Shown: piece after piece, positions 47,810 to 57,216 of the stretch
How positions within the stretch are numbered: position 1 is the stretch's first letter
Layout: each line of letters opens with the position of its first letter
Assembly (NCBI GenBank): GCA_002748755.1
Contig: PDTD01000009.1
Coordinates: forward strand, 62,001-126,000
DNA: 64,000 bases
Reading direction: 5' to 3'
Source of the DNA: Desulfobulbus propionicus
Lineage (GTDB): Bacteria > Desulfobacterota > Desulfobulbia > Desulfobulbales > Desulfobulbaceae
Program-made: the position numbers and the translations under genes
The notes under the pieces: model-generated
What the model saw: only the letters and a program-made list of their open reading frames with translations
Told to the model about the DNA's origin: nothing
Database searches by the model: none

Positions 47810-48526
47810 GTGTACAAAAAAAAAACGTATCCTGTGGCCACCAGTCAATATGATGTTGGCAAGATGAAGTTGCACGACGAAACTGTTGAACCTCTCCAGG
47901 GTATCAACGATCTGCGGCGAACCAACCTATATTCAACCTCACCAAAGAGCAATCAGGTGCTGGCATCATTGAATTCCGTGGTGCATCTGTATCAGTCAGC
48001 CTGTCCAGGTATAGCAGCAGCGCAAAGCCAAAAGGCATGTACCACGCTGCTCCAACCCAAAAGGCTCCAAAAATACGTCTACAGCATAGTAGACGAATTC
48101 CAGACTTTTTTCCAGTGCGCCCTTCAACAAATCAAAAAACTGCTCAGAATTGCTCCAGGTGTGTTGTGGCTCCAGGCGGTTGTTCTCTTGCTTGTGGCCA
48201 AACGGTATAAGACAGAAAAAAATCCCGTATATGTGCTCCCTATGCACCGTGTTCGATACAGATTCCTACAGATTCCAACAGGCTCCTCGCTCAAGGCATA
48301 CACTCAAAAAATCACTCCACGGTCAAAAAAATATGGTGCAAACTCCATCGTTTGCTACCTGGACCAGGGGAATCTTGCAAACACAAGAGCAGGCAGAGGT
48401 GGCAACGTGCATCCTAAACGCATAGGGGACGCCTTTGCAGTAAGCAAGAAAAGAGATGGTGGCTTTCGCTTGCGAGGCACCCTCGGAGGTAGACAGTGTC
48501 CCACATCTTTCCTCGCGATATCTTAG
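47810..48526 (+). CDS. Doubtful open frame, 238 codons
   Basis: A GTG-initiated frame that begins VYKKKTYPVATSQYDV and ends TSFLAIS. Its composition (many Gln, Ser, Lys, Arg, no domain pattern, one hydrophobic stretch VLWLQAVVLLLVA) is not clearly protein-like, and no good Shine-Dalgarno precedes it. I list it because it is the only long frame in a 1085-bp gap. It may be non-coding, a leader region, or an orphan gene. Confidence 0.2.
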   Translation: MYKKKTYPVATSQYDVGKMKLHDETVEPLQGINDLRRTNLYSTSPKSNQVLASLNSVVHLYQSACPGIAAAQSQKACTTLLQPKRLQKYVYSIVDEFQTFFQCALQQIKKLLRIAPGVLWLQAVVLLLVAKRYKTEKNPVYVLPMHRVRYRFLQIPTGSSLKAYTQKITPRSKKYGANSIVCYLDQGNLANTRAGRGGNVHPKRIGDAFAVSKKRDGGFRLRGTLGGRQCPTSFLAIS

Positions 48527-48562
48527 TCATCTCACCAAAATTTTTAAGGTCTGCCAAGACAT

Positions 48563-49669
48563 ATGCCCAATCGAAAATCAATCACCAAACCACCCTCTTT
48601 CTTGGGGCTGTATAGCACCAAGTGGCCTGCCTTAGCATGCATTCTCTGTCTTCTGGGGCTCAATTTTTCCTGCGGGATTCCTCCGAACTCTACCCGACAG
48701 GTCCTCGGGCAGGAAAAAAGTGTGATCAAAGACCTTAGCGCCGCTGAAAAAGAAAGAATACGGCATAACATCATTGAGCACCTTAAACAGGGTGTGGCGC
48801 GATACATACTCACTCCCGGCGACAACCTGGAAATAATGTATCACATTGACCTTGTCAAACTGAACACTCCCTACATAATAGGGGTTGAGGATGAGGTCAG
48901 TGTTGAATTTCAATACCATCCTGGCCTGAATAGAACAATTATCGTACGCCCTGACGGCATGGTTACGCTGCCGATAAAAGGAGACTTTGAAATAGGAGGG
49001 ATAACTCCAGAACAAAGTGCAGAGATCATTGCCCGCGGTTTCTCAGATATTATTCGTGATCCTGTGGTTACAGTGCGGGTTAATAAATTTTCCTCAAAAA
49101 TCTTTGCTCTTCAGAAAGCAATTACCAACTCACCACGCGGCCAGGCCAAGAAAATACTAGTTAGTCCAGATGGTTACGTATATTTACCGCTACTTGAAGG
49201 TATACAGGCAGCCGGCAAGACCATGGAAGAGTTGGAAAAAGAGATTCAACTCCACTATGATCGGGAGTTTAAAAACCTGGAGGTGTCGCTACTGTTGGAA
49301 TCCATTTCCGGTACCCGAATTTTTGTTTATGGCATGGTTCATAACCCGGGAAGAATCCAAGAAGATAATCTGCTCACCGTTTCTCAAGCCATTGGCCAGG
49401 CCGGCGGCATTCATCGAGAAGGTTCCATGCAGGATGTGAAGGTTCTTAAGATCTCTCCCGAGGGACAGATAATAACGCGAACGGTGAATCTTAAGAGAGT
49501 CATAGAGGAAGGAAGGCTCGAAGAAGATTTACTATTACCCAACAATAGCATTGTGTTCGTTCCCAGGACAAAAACTGCCAAGGCGGGAAAATTTGTTGAT
49601 GATTTTATCCGTCGCATTCTTACCTGGAACGGCTTCGGCTTTCAAATGAACTACCAGGTTCTCGATTAG
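48563..49669 (+). CDS. Polysaccharide export lipoprotein (Wza/GfcE-like)
   Basis: 368 residues. A long N-terminal signal ends in a lipobox-like GLNFSCG (Cys37), so it is an outer-membrane lipoprotein. A Poly_export domain (about 80-175: YILTPGDNLEI, VRPDGMVTLPIKGDFEIGG) is followed by a second beta-grasp/SLBB-type region (ISGTRIFVYGMVHNPGRIQ, LLTVSQAIGQAGG). It would form the outer-membrane channel for the polymer. It is first gene of the locus, seven bases before the chain-length gene. Confidence 0.92.
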   Translation: MPNRKSITKPPSFLGLYSTKWPALACILCLLGLNFSCGIPPNSTRQVLGQEKSVIKDLSAAEKERIRHNIIEHLKQGVARYILTPGDNLEIMYHIDLVKLNTPYIIGVEDEVSVEFQYHPGLNRTIIVRPDGMVTLPIKGDFEIGGITPEQSAEIIARGFSDIIRDPVVTVRVNKFSSKIFALQKAITNSPRGQAKKILVSPDGYVYLPLLEGIQAAGKTMEELEKEIQLHYDREFKNLEVSLLLESISGTRIFVYGMVHNPGRIQEDNLLTVSQAIGQAGGIHREGSMQDVKVLKISPEGQIITRTVNLKRVIEEGRLEEDLLLPNNSIVFVPRTKTAKAGKFVDDFIRRILTWNGFGFQMNYQVLD

Positions 49670-49676
49670 GAAAAGA

Positions 49677-51305
49677 ATGACTGAAAAGAACCAGCGCGAC
49701 GAACGAATTGGGGCAGAGACGGCTCAACCTCATCACGATGGCAATCAAGAGCAAAAGAAGCGCGACCAGAGAGACAGTGAGAAGTATACGCCATCTCACC
49801 ATTATCAAGGTGCCCCCGAGATCGAGCAAACGCATCATCAATGGTCATCCAATGTACCCGGCTACACAAAGGGCGTGCTGCGAGAAAGAAAGCTCCTCAC
49901 TATCAGGGATCTCCTGTACATCTTCTTTAAGCACCTTAGGGCGATCACCATTATCACAGCGGTATGCCTGCTCACGGCCGCAACCTATGCTTTTTTCGTC
50001 ACTCCCCGCTATATGGCTGAGACCAAGATTCTCGTAAAACTAGGTCGTGAAAATCTGTCAGACCTAAACGAGTACAGTCGCAACATCAACATTCTCCATC
50101 AAAGACGCAATCAGGATGTCAACAACGAACTGGAGATATTCAAGAGTGACGAACTGACCAAAATGGTTTACCAGGATCTTGAAACTGACTTGGTCGCTCT
50201 CTTTCCCCAAAAAGCTCCTGGAAGTATCGCGGCTAAACTGGCAGATTCGAACTCTTCTTTTGAGAACAAAATGTTACTTTTTCTAAAAAATTCTCTGGAA
50301 ATCAGATTCCTGGCTGAAACAGATATTTTAAAATTGTCTTTTAGTTCAACTGACCCGGAGTTTGCCGCAACTGCTGTCAAAGCATATGCTGACGCCTTTG
50401 TACGACTGCGTACGAAAATATACGAAACCAAGAAATCACATCAATTTTACGTCGATCAGATAGATATGTACCGGAAGAGAGTCAATGATCTGGTTGAAGA
50501 AGAGAAAGAATATTGCGAGAATCATAATATTTCCCTCATTGATAAAGAAAAAGAACTGGTTCTTCAAAACCGGGACGAGCAGAAAACACAATTGGCAAAA
50601 GCTCGCCAGAAGTTAGACAGGATCAACGCCCTTGTCTCTGGTCTGCAAACACTCAATGAGAATCCTGCCTCCTGGATAGAGACCCCAAAGATCAATGAAG
50701 AGGAAATGGTGGACAGACAGGCGTATCTCCAGGATATAGACAGACAATATTTCACTTTGAAACTAGAACGAGCACAACTGATTGGATTTCATACTGAAGA
50801 GTCAAGAGAAATTAAGCAGATTGATCAAAACATAATGGAACTTCGGGCCCAGAAGTACCTCAGCCTTAGGAATATCCTGGAGTTGAACAGAGCCACGGTA
50901 GAGAAAAAAATAGATAATCTCAGCTCAGAAATTGCGAAGAAAAATAAACGATTGAGAGAACTCATACAGGCGACCTATATGTTTGAACACTTTAACTTGA
51001 GCAGAAACGTCGCCTTGGACACCTTGGTAAACTATCAGAAAAGAGCTGAAAGTCTAAGAATCTATGAAGACCTGGATAAACACAGGATAACAAGTCTGAG
51101 GACTATCAGCGCACCCACTGTACCAATTCATCCCTATTTTCCTAAAAAGAATTTTATCATGCTCGTTGCACTTTTCTTCGGTATATTCATAAGCTTTGGT
51201 CTCTCGGCAGTAAAGGAATTCTTCACTCATATATTCAGGGATGGTCAGGATATTGAGACAATCCTGGATGTTCCACTCTTACTGACCATTGGTAACCGGG
51301 AATAG
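49677..51305 (+). CDS. Wzz/GumC-like polysaccharide chain-length/co-polymerase protein
   Basis: 542 residues. A hydrophilic, His/Gln-rich N-terminal tail of about 70 residues is unusual for the family. The first membrane helix (ITIITAVCLLTAATYAFFV) is at about 92-110, then a periplasmic Wzz domain (PRYMAETKILVKLGRENL), long coiled coils (about 250-470), and a second helix near the C-terminus (FIMLVALFFGIFISFGLSAV). No kinase domain is fused; the P-loop protein is encoded separately downstream. It links the synthesis machinery to the Wza-like pore. Confidence 0.9.
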   Translation: MTEKNQRDERIGAETAQPHHDGNQEQKKRDQRDSEKYTPSHHYQGAPEIEQTHHQWSSNVPGYTKGVLRERKLLTIRDLLYIFFKHLRAITIITAVCLLTAATYAFFVTPRYMAETKILVKLGRENLSDLNEYSRNINILHQRRNQDVNNELEIFKSDELTKMVYQDLETDLVALFPQKAPGSIAAKLADSNSSFENKMLLFLKNSLEIRFLAETDILKLSFSSTDPEFAATAVKAYADAFVRLRTKIYETKKSHQFYVDQIDMYRKRVNDLVEEEKEYCENHNISLIDKEKELVLQNRDEQKTQLAKARQKLDRINALVSGLQTLNENPASWIETPKINEEEMVDRQAYLQDIDRQYFTLKLERAQLIGFHTEESREIKQIDQNIMELRAQKYLSLRNILELNRATVEKKIDNLSSEIAKKNKRLRELIQATYMFEHFNLSRNVALDTLVNYQKRAESLRIYEDLDKHRITSLRTISAPTVPIHPYFPKKNFIMLVALFFGIFISFGLSAVKEFFTHIFRDGQDIETILDVPLLLTIGNRE

Positions 51306-51605
51306 AAACACCTTGCTATGCAGATCCTTTTGAGCCCGCATTCCCCATGAGCATGGGGATACACCAGAGTTCTGGGAGAATGCGTTCAGGGCGTACCTAC
51401 TCAGAGTGTTTCAGATGAGGACGGGCGCAGATGCTCGCTCGGGCAAAACTATGCGACTCCCTGTGGTTGTTTCAATAAGTTGCGATATGGGCAGAGACTC
51501 TGCCTTTTGACTCAAACTGCTGTCCAAACAATATCTCTCTATGATGACCAGAAGACAGACGTATTATCATCAACAAGCAAAACACACTTTGCTGAGGCAT
51601 CCATA
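51306..51605. other. Intergenic region within the polysaccharide locus
   Basis: About 300 bp between the chain-length and P-loop genes. A perfect hairpin CCCCATG/CATGGGG lies at 51347-51362 but has no T-run. No gene is convincing; the upstream extension of the next frame from a TTG at 51480 is not preferred. Confidence 0.4.
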
Positions 51606-52289
51606 ATGGCCATATTCCCCTACGAAAACAAAAAGAATACCGTATTGCAGATGGAGGATCTGCACGATCAACTCCTGGCCCTTGTACTGGACAGACTTAG
51701 ACTGGGGCATGAGTCCAGCCTTTCATTGAGCCTGGCCTCAAGCCGACATGGTGAAGGTGTCTCCACTATACTTTTCAACCTGGCCGCAGCGCTCTCCAAA
51801 GGTACAACCAAGCGCATCCTGCTTGTAGATGGCAATAGTCGACGCCCGGTTTTGCATTCCTGGTTCGGGATACCGCTAAACAAACCGGGGTTCTTTGACG
51901 TTCTGGCAGGTGAGGCTCCCCTGGAAACGGCCCTGGTCTTGGATGACTATAACAACTATGCTGTCCTGACTAGAGGCCAACAGGTGCAACATCCAATTGT
52001 GCTCATTGACAGCATCGCCTTTCGCTCCTTTCTCGAACAAGTGAAACAGCAATTTGATGTCATTCTCTTTGACTGCCCGCCGCTACAGAACGGCCCTGAA
52101 ACAAGCGTCTTGGCGAGGCAGACAGATGCGTTTATCCTCATAGTCGAGGCAGAAAAAACACGTTGGGAAGTAGCCGAACACCATAAAAAGCAACTGGCAG
52201 CCAATGGAGTTCCTCTTTCTGGAGCTATCCTCAACAAGAAGAAAATGTTTATTCCGCGCTTAATTTACCGGCTGCTCTTGGCAAATTAG
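51606..52289 (+). CDS. CpsD/CapB-like P-loop protein lacking the Walker A lysine
   Basis: 227 residues related to bacterial tyrosine kinases of capsule/EPS loci. The P-loop reads SSRHGEGVSTI where kinases have GEGKS/T, so the catalytic lysine is Val. Walker A' (RILLVDGNSRRPVLH) and Walker B (FDVILFDCPPL) are present. There is no C-terminal tyrosine cluster. It is therefore probably a non-kinase regulator or partner of the Wzz-like protein. The start at 51606 has GAGG eight bases upstream. Confidence 0.85.
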   Translation: MAIFPYENKKNTVLQMEDLHDQLLALVLDRLRLGHESSLSLSLASSRHGEGVSTILFNLAAALSKGTTKRILLVDGNSRRPVLHSWFGIPLNKPGFFDVLAGEAPLETALVLDDYNNYAVLTRGQQVQHPIVLIDSIAFRSFLEQVKQQFDVILFDCPPLQNGPETSVLARQTDAFILIVEAEKTRWEVAEHHKKQLAANGVPLSGAILNKKKMFIPRLIYRLLLAN

Positions 52290-52358
52290 CCCTGTACCTC
52301 TATTCGTGACAGGCTTTCCCATATCATAGCCGACAGGCCTCACTTGGGTAAACGTATT

Positions 52359-53828
52359 ATGCTTGCTCTCTTCCGTTATGTGTTCTCAGGAATTGCATTG
52401 GGCTACTTCGCATATGTCGTCAGTTCGTTGCCCTTCAAATATTACATAAGCATCATAGCAGGCGTTTTTCTTGCCACTCCCGCTGCATATGCCTACCTTA
52501 TCATCTCAAGCCAAACCAAGACACGTCTGATGTGCCTGTTTGTGTCCCTGTTCATTTTTGGCATCCCTTTTAACCTGGATTACAACTTTTTCTATCGTGA
52601 TTATGTTGGGGTGACGAGTGTCGATATCTCCCTAAGCCTAATCTCGCTTATCATTCTTTTTGCTTTCCTGGTGTACGATGCTCGGTTCAACGCCGTGAAG
52701 GCATACTCGTTTTTTATCGATCGAAAAATATTTTATGCCTTTCTGTTCTTTGTCACCATGGGCTGCCTGAGTACCATTGGTGCAGACCATCACGATTTAG
52801 CCCTCTTGGAACTTGCTCGCCTGTGCATTCTCTTGTTTCTGGTCTTTGTGATCATGAATCTACAGGACCGAACGTATATCGACGTGCTGCTTGTAAGTCT
52901 TTCAGTCACCATAGTACTTGAGGCGCTTATTGCACTCTACCAGTTCAAAACAGGTCACACCATCGGGTTACAGGTCTTTGGCGAAAAAGAGATTATCTTG
53001 CAGGATATCGGTTTTGTGGCCAAAAGAGCCACCGGTACCATAGGGGATCCAAACATCTTCGGTTATTTCTTTGAGATGCTCATTCCTCTCATGTTTGCCA
53101 TGTTTATTTCCGAACGTAGGCTGCTCATAAAATGCTGGTACTTTTTCGCAGCGGTCATCGGGTGTGCCGGAATCTATACGACCCTGTCTCGAGGTGCTTG
53201 GTTGACCTTGCCCATTTCAACGGTTATAGTTTTCCTGATTATGTTCAGAGGCCGATTTTTAAGGCTTTCCACTATTATTTGGCTCTGGCTGGCCACCATG
53301 ATAATCAGTATCATTCTTACGTTCAGTTTCCCTGTGGTATACAAGCGTTTTACCCATGATGATTACGGATCCGCCGAAACAAGGGCGCCGCTAAACCAAG
53401 CCGCACTCTCTGTTGTCCGCCAATTCCCTCTGCTCGGGGTTGGTTTAAACAACATGGCAAAAGTGTTTAAAAAATATGACAAGACCGGGCACACCAGGAT
53501 GTTTGTCGGCAAAGATCACGTCGTCCATAACATGTACCTGCAAATTTGGACTGAAGTGGGTACAGTCGGGCTTTTCGCTTTTCTCCTCATGCTTGCATCC
53601 GCTCTCTTTACCTCCTTAAGCCTCTTGTTTAAAGTGTCCTACTGGGACCGAGGGCTCTTAGCAGGAGTAACTGCGGGCATTCTTGCCCAGGGCATACATG
53701 CCCTGCTTGATCCAGGATTTAAAACCATGATGAACATGTCCATGCTTTTCTACACCTATATAGGATTAATAGGTGCAGTCTCTATTCTTTACCGTTTAGA
53801 GCGCCCTCCTGATTCCTGGTCCAAATAA
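52359..53828 (+). CDS. O-antigen ligase/polymerase (Wzy-like) membrane protein
   Basis: About 489 residues with some twelve hydrophobic helices. The large periplasmic loop typical of the Wzy_C/WaaL family is visible: TGTIGDPNIFGYF, AGIYTTLSRGAWLT, VVRQFPLLGVGLNN, and the conserved His of DHVVHNMYLQIWTEVGTVG. It would polymerise or ligate repeat units at the periplasmic face. I choose ATG 52359 over TTG 52344; neither has a strong Shine-Dalgarno. Confidence 0.9.
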   Translation: MLALFRYVFSGIALGYFAYVVSSLPFKYYISIIAGVFLATPAAYAYLIISSQTKTRLMCLFVSLFIFGIPFNLDYNFFYRDYVGVTSVDISLSLISLIILFAFLVYDARFNAVKAYSFFIDRKIFYAFLFFVTMGCLSTIGADHHDLALLELARLCILLFLVFVIMNLQDRTYIDVLLVSLSVTIVLEALIALYQFKTGHTIGLQVFGEKEIILQDIGFVAKRATGTIGDPNIFGYFFEMLIPLMFAMFISERRLLIKCWYFFAAVIGCAGIYTTLSRGAWLTLPISTVIVFLIMFRGRFLRLSTIIWLWLATMIISIILTFSFPVVYKRFTHDDYGSAETRAPLNQAALSVVRQFPLLGVGLNNMAKVFKKYDKTGHTRMFVGKDHVVHNMYLQIWTEVGTVGLFAFLLMLASALFTSLSLLFKVSYWDRGLLAGVTAGILAQGIHALLDPGFKTMMNMSMLFYTYIGLIGAVSILYRLERPPDSWSK

Positions 53829-53849
53829 CAACAGGAAAACGAACAGCCC

Positions 53850-54818
53850 ATGGCAACTCTTACACCCCAGTACCAGTCGCATCATCTGAAGACGGTTCTC
53901 TCTGTTATTCTGGTCAACTATAACGGCAAATCATTTCTTGATGCCTGCCTGCGGGCCATAAACAGACATGTTCCCGTCCCCCATGAAGTACTTCTCGTAG
54001 ACAACAACTCCTCGGACGGCAGCTGCGATTATCTAAAAAACACTTGGCCCAAGGTACGACTGATACAAAACAAAGAGAACCTTGGCTTTGCCCGTGGCAA
54101 CAATCTTGCCGCAAGAGATGCACAAGGCCAATACCTGCTCCTGCTCAATACTGATACTGAAATGCTGGACTCGATGCTGCCGTTGCTGGAATACATGGAG
54201 AAGCATCCAGAAACCTGGATAGCAGGTGGCAGGCTACGCAATCCCGATAGATCGGTACAACCGTCAGTTGGCTATGATCATACGCCTTTGCGGATCCTTT
54301 TTTCCTGGATTGCCCCCCGTACTTGTACCTTTTTCCCCCGCCTACAGCTGCATGAAAAGCGACCTTCTTTCTACACCATGGATCACCAAAATGTGGACTG
54401 GGTGACGGGAGCCTATCTTCTGATACGCAGAAATGCCTGGGAGCGACTGGGCGGTTTTGATCCTAAAATATTCATGTACGTGGAAGATGTGGATCTCTGC
54501 CGCAGGGCGAAAGAGCATGGTGGTACCATCGCCTATATTGCTGCAGGAGACACCATCCATTTTGAGGGTGGAGGTAAAAAAGGCCTCAGCAGTCATGCAC
54601 TTTTGTCGACCATTGATTCCTATCGCCTTGTACTCACCAGGCGGCAAGGTACAATCATCAGCACCATTACCTGCTCCCTTCTGGCACTGATTTTTTTCTG
54701 CCGGGCAGGTGTATACTGGTTCACAGGGACATTGTTCAAAAACCCGCTGCATAGGAAAAAAGCTGTTGCCTATTGGGAGGGTACGTGGCGGGCGCTCTAT
54801 GAACACAGGAAAGTTTGA
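53850..54818 (+). CDS. Glycosyltransferase family 2
   Basis: 322 residues with the GT-A fold: SVILVNYNGKSFLDACLRAI, VDNNSSDGS, NLGFARGNNLAA, LLLNTDTEM (the DxD-type metal site), and VDWVTGAYLLIRR with the later FMYVEDVDLCRR. It is similar to rhamnosyl/hexosyl transferases of EPS and O-antigen loci. A hydrophobic helix at the C-terminus (TITCSLLALIFFCRAGVYWF) probably anchors it to the inner membrane. The sugar is not predictable. Confidence 0.93.
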   Translation: MATLTPQYQSHHLKTVLSVILVNYNGKSFLDACLRAINRHVPVPHEVLLVDNNSSDGSCDYLKNTWPKVRLIQNKENLGFARGNNLAARDAQGQYLLLLNTDTEMLDSMLPLLEYMEKHPETWIAGGRLRNPDRSVQPSVGYDHTPLRILFSWIAPRTCTFFPRLQLHEKRPSFYTMDHQNVDWVTGAYLLIRRNAWERLGGFDPKIFMYVEDVDLCRRAKEHGGTIAYIAAGDTIHFEGGGKKGLSSHALLSTIDSYRLVLTRRQGTIISTITCSLLALIFFCRAGVYWFTGTLFKNPLHRKKAVAYWEGTWRALYEHRKV

Positions 54819-54833
54819 GAGGCATGGCATATT

Positions 54834-55700
54834 ATGAAACAGGTGGTAATTCGTGACGATGACATTTGCGCATGCACACGGCCTGACATGCTTGAACTCC
54901 TCTATAGACCACTCCTGGATGCTGGTGCATCGGTTGCGCTCAGCGTGATTCCTGCAATCCGTGGCGGCCTCTCGGCGGGTCCTCTTAACGGCCCGTTCTG
55001 GAAGACATATCAGCTTGAGTACTCCCCCTGCCTCCCTCCAGAGCAGCGCGCCCTGTTCCAAACCTTCCCCCTTGAACCGGCCAGCGAGATTGTCAGCTAC
55101 CTTCTACAAAACCCAGGCTATGAAATAGTCCAACACGGTTATAATCATTGCATTGTTGATGGCCTGCGTGAGGGTATGCTCACCGACCCCAGGCTTATTT
55201 CTCAAAAGATCGCCGAAAGCTCGAGCATTATGCACCATTGTTTTGGCAAAAACTGTGATTTTTTTGTCGTGCCCTGGGACGACGTCTCACCGGCAAGCAT
55301 CAAACTTTTGAAGCAGCATTTCAAAGGTATCTCCCTGCAGCGAATTGGGCAACGACATGTCTCGGCGCCCAAAAAAATGCATGCAGTCTGTCGGCGTTTC
55401 ATGAATGACCGACATCGTCTGCCGTATTTCTGGGACGGCGACTTTTTACTCCTTGAGTATCCCGGCCCAATTTTGTCCATGTTCCAGGATTTCGGGGCAA
55501 TGAAAAAGCAGATAATCAGGTGGCTGGAACAGCATGATATCCTGGTTCTTGTCACCCACTACTGGGAATTTTTCTGGGATTGGGATCAACCGAACCGAGA
55601 ATTTCTGGATACCTGGCATGATATTGCAGCCTACCTGCTGCAAAGGCCAGACCTCGAATTGGTTCGTTTTTCAGATCTGTACAAACACCTTTCCGCCTAG
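54834..55700 (+). CDS. Polysaccharide-deacetylase-like protein
   Basis: 288 residues beginning with VVIRDDDICACTRPDML, where the Asp pair fits a metal-binding start of the NodB/DUF2334-type barrel. YEIVQHGYNH supplies the expected His residues, and FVVPWDDVSP and LVLVTHYWEFF complete the pattern. No signal peptide is present, so it acts in the cytosol, perhaps on a nucleotide- or lipid-linked sugar. It is 15 bp after the GT2 gene and surely co-transcribed. Confidence 0.85.
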   Translation: MKQVVIRDDDICACTRPDMLELLYRPLLDAGASVALSVIPAIRGGLSAGPLNGPFWKTYQLEYSPCLPPEQRALFQTFPLEPASEIVSYLLQNPGYEIVQHGYNHCIVDGLREGMLTDPRLISQKIAESSSIMHHCFGKNCDFFVVPWDDVSPASIKLLKQHFKGISLQRIGQRHVSAPKKMHAVCRRFMNDRHRLPYFWDGDFLLLEYPGPILSMFQDFGAMKKQIIRWLEQHDILVLVTHYWEFFWDWDQPNREFLDTWHDIAAYLLQRPDLELVRFSDLYKHLSA

Positions 55701-55869
55701 TTATACTATATGCAAGGTCAAGGCAATATACGAGAAAGACAATTCATTTTATTTAACAATCTCCTGACCGCTGACACCCCTCGATGCCGATGAGAGAGCT
55801 TCCACGTTTCTTTGAGGCGGACCTACCTGATCCAGCCAAGCTGGTAAAAAAAGAAATGATAGAGAGATA
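55701..55869. other. Intergenic region before the second half of the plus-strand cluster
   Basis: About 170 bp with no gene. It is AT-rich and leads into a degraded repeat copy (55870-56009). The next gene begins only 4 bp after that copy. Confidence 0.4.
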
Positions 55870-56009
55870 TTTTTTCCAAAATATGCACCAAAGCACAGCA
55901 CAAGCGACACCATCTTCGACAGTCTTTTGACTGCACCAAGAAAGTACTGTAACAAACCGCGAAAAACGCAGCACCTGGTACCGCCTGAGCTGATGAAAAA
56001 TCCGAGCTA
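55870..56009 (-). repeat. Degraded copy of the dispersed TIR element, reverse
   Basis: CCAAAATATGCACCAAAGCA, GCGACACCATCTTCGACAGT, then GGTACCGCCTGAGCTGATG and AAAATCCGAGCTAA at the right end match the reversed left half of the family. It lies 4 bp upstream of the GT4 gene, so any transcript entering that gene passes through it. Confidence 0.6.
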
Positions 56010-56013
56010 AAAG

Positions 56014-57216
56014 ATGCATTCACTCATACAATTTTCGGCCAGCATGGGTTCTCAATATGGGGGAACAGAGACGTACGTACAAACACTCACCCGGCAAGTT
56101 GCCAACAGCATTCCTGATGTGCGCCTGATAACCGGCGGACCAGAAAAGAACTTTACTAAAGACTACAAATCTTTGCTGGCGTTGGACAATTGCACGCACC
56201 TAAGCGTCCCCATACTGGGACGCCACTCGCTTATGGGGCGACTCCTTGCCCGTACCTGGCTGGGGACCAAGCTCGGCCCGCTGGACCTGGAGAGTCTGTC
56301 AGCGTTGCTATTTGTGCACAAGATCCGCAGTTTTGTTACACAGAGACAAGTCCTGGAAGCCCATTACCCCCTGGATGGTCTCATGTTTCCCCTGCTGCCG
56401 ACAGGGATAAAAAAGATACTACACTTTCATGGGGCCTGCCTGCCGCCCCTGTATAGAAAATGCTGGCCATTCATTCTTCGGCACACGCATTGCTGTATCG
56501 CCTGCTCCAACTATGCCCGGGAGGAACTGCTCAAGGAAATGCCCACCGCCTCAATCAAGGTCCTGTACAACGGCGTCGACCCCCAGACCTTTCATCCGGG
56601 AACCAGTACCTTTGAACCGGGGTGTCAGTATGACAGGCAGAAGTTGAGAATTGGCATTGCAGCCCGTTTAAGCCCTGACAAAGGGGTTGACATCCTTTGT
56701 GAACTTGCGCCCAAACTACATGATATCGCGGAGATATTTCTCGCAGGTCCGGTCGCTCCCCATTTTTCCACCCAACTGGATACGGCTGCGACCTGCAAAA
56801 ACTTGCATGTGCTGGGCCCCATTGAGCACCAGGTTATTCCGGAATTTTATAGGTTTATCGATATCTTCGTACTTCCTTCACGATTTGAAGCGTTCCCAAT
56901 AACCGTTCTGGAGGCCATGGCCTCGGGATGCGGGGTCATCGCAACCCGAGTGGGCGGTATTCCTGAAATGATTGGTCAAGAGGAGCAGGCAGGCTTTCTC
57001 ATTGAGGCCGGAGACTCGAATAACCTGCTGACCCTTTTGCACAAATTTTACCAGAATCCAAGCCTCTATCAGAAGCGAGCCGATATGGGCAGGCAACGAG
57101 TCATGGATACGTTTTCCCTGGAAAAGACCGCAACACGAGCGCTTAATCTCTATGAAGGTCTTCTCGCCGATCAAGATGAGGTATTGGACCGCAGGAGGCG
57201 ACATCTCGCCCCATGA
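56014..57216 (+). CDS. Glycosyltransferase family 4 (GT-B)
   Basis: 400 residues. An N-terminal Rossmann domain (MGSQYGGTETYVQTLTRQVA) precedes the donor-binding domain with YNGVDPQTFHPG, RIGIAARLSPDKGVDILCEL, and DIFVLPSRFEAFPITVLEAMASG (the EX7E motif). It is a retaining transferase adding one sugar of the repeat unit. Its TGA overlaps the flippase ATG by four bases, so the two are coupled. Confidence 0.94.
   Translation: MHSLIQFSASMGSQYGGTETYVQTLTRQVANSIPDVRLITGGPEKNFTKDYKSLLALDNCTHLSVPILGRHSLMGRLLARTWLGTKLGPLDLESLSALLFVHKIRSFVTQRQVLEAHYPLDGLMFPLLPTGIKKILHFHGACLPPLYRKCWPFILRHTHCCIACSNYAREELLKEMPTASIKVLYNGVDPQTFHPGTSTFEPGCQYDRQKLRIGIAARLSPDKGVDILCELAPKLHDIAEIFLAGPVAPHFSTQLDTAATCKNLHVLGPIEHQVIPEFYRFIDIFVLPSRFEAFPITVLEAMASGCGVIATRVGGIPEMIGQEEQAGFLIEAGDSNNLLTLLHKFYQNPSLYQKRADMGRQRVMDTFSLEKTATRALNLYEGLLADQDEVLDRRRRHLAP

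Noticed and set aside
51347-51362. CRISPR-like or terminator hairpin CCCCATG/CATGGGG
   Set aside because: A single palindrome without repeats, spacers or a T-run; it is only noted as a hairpin.
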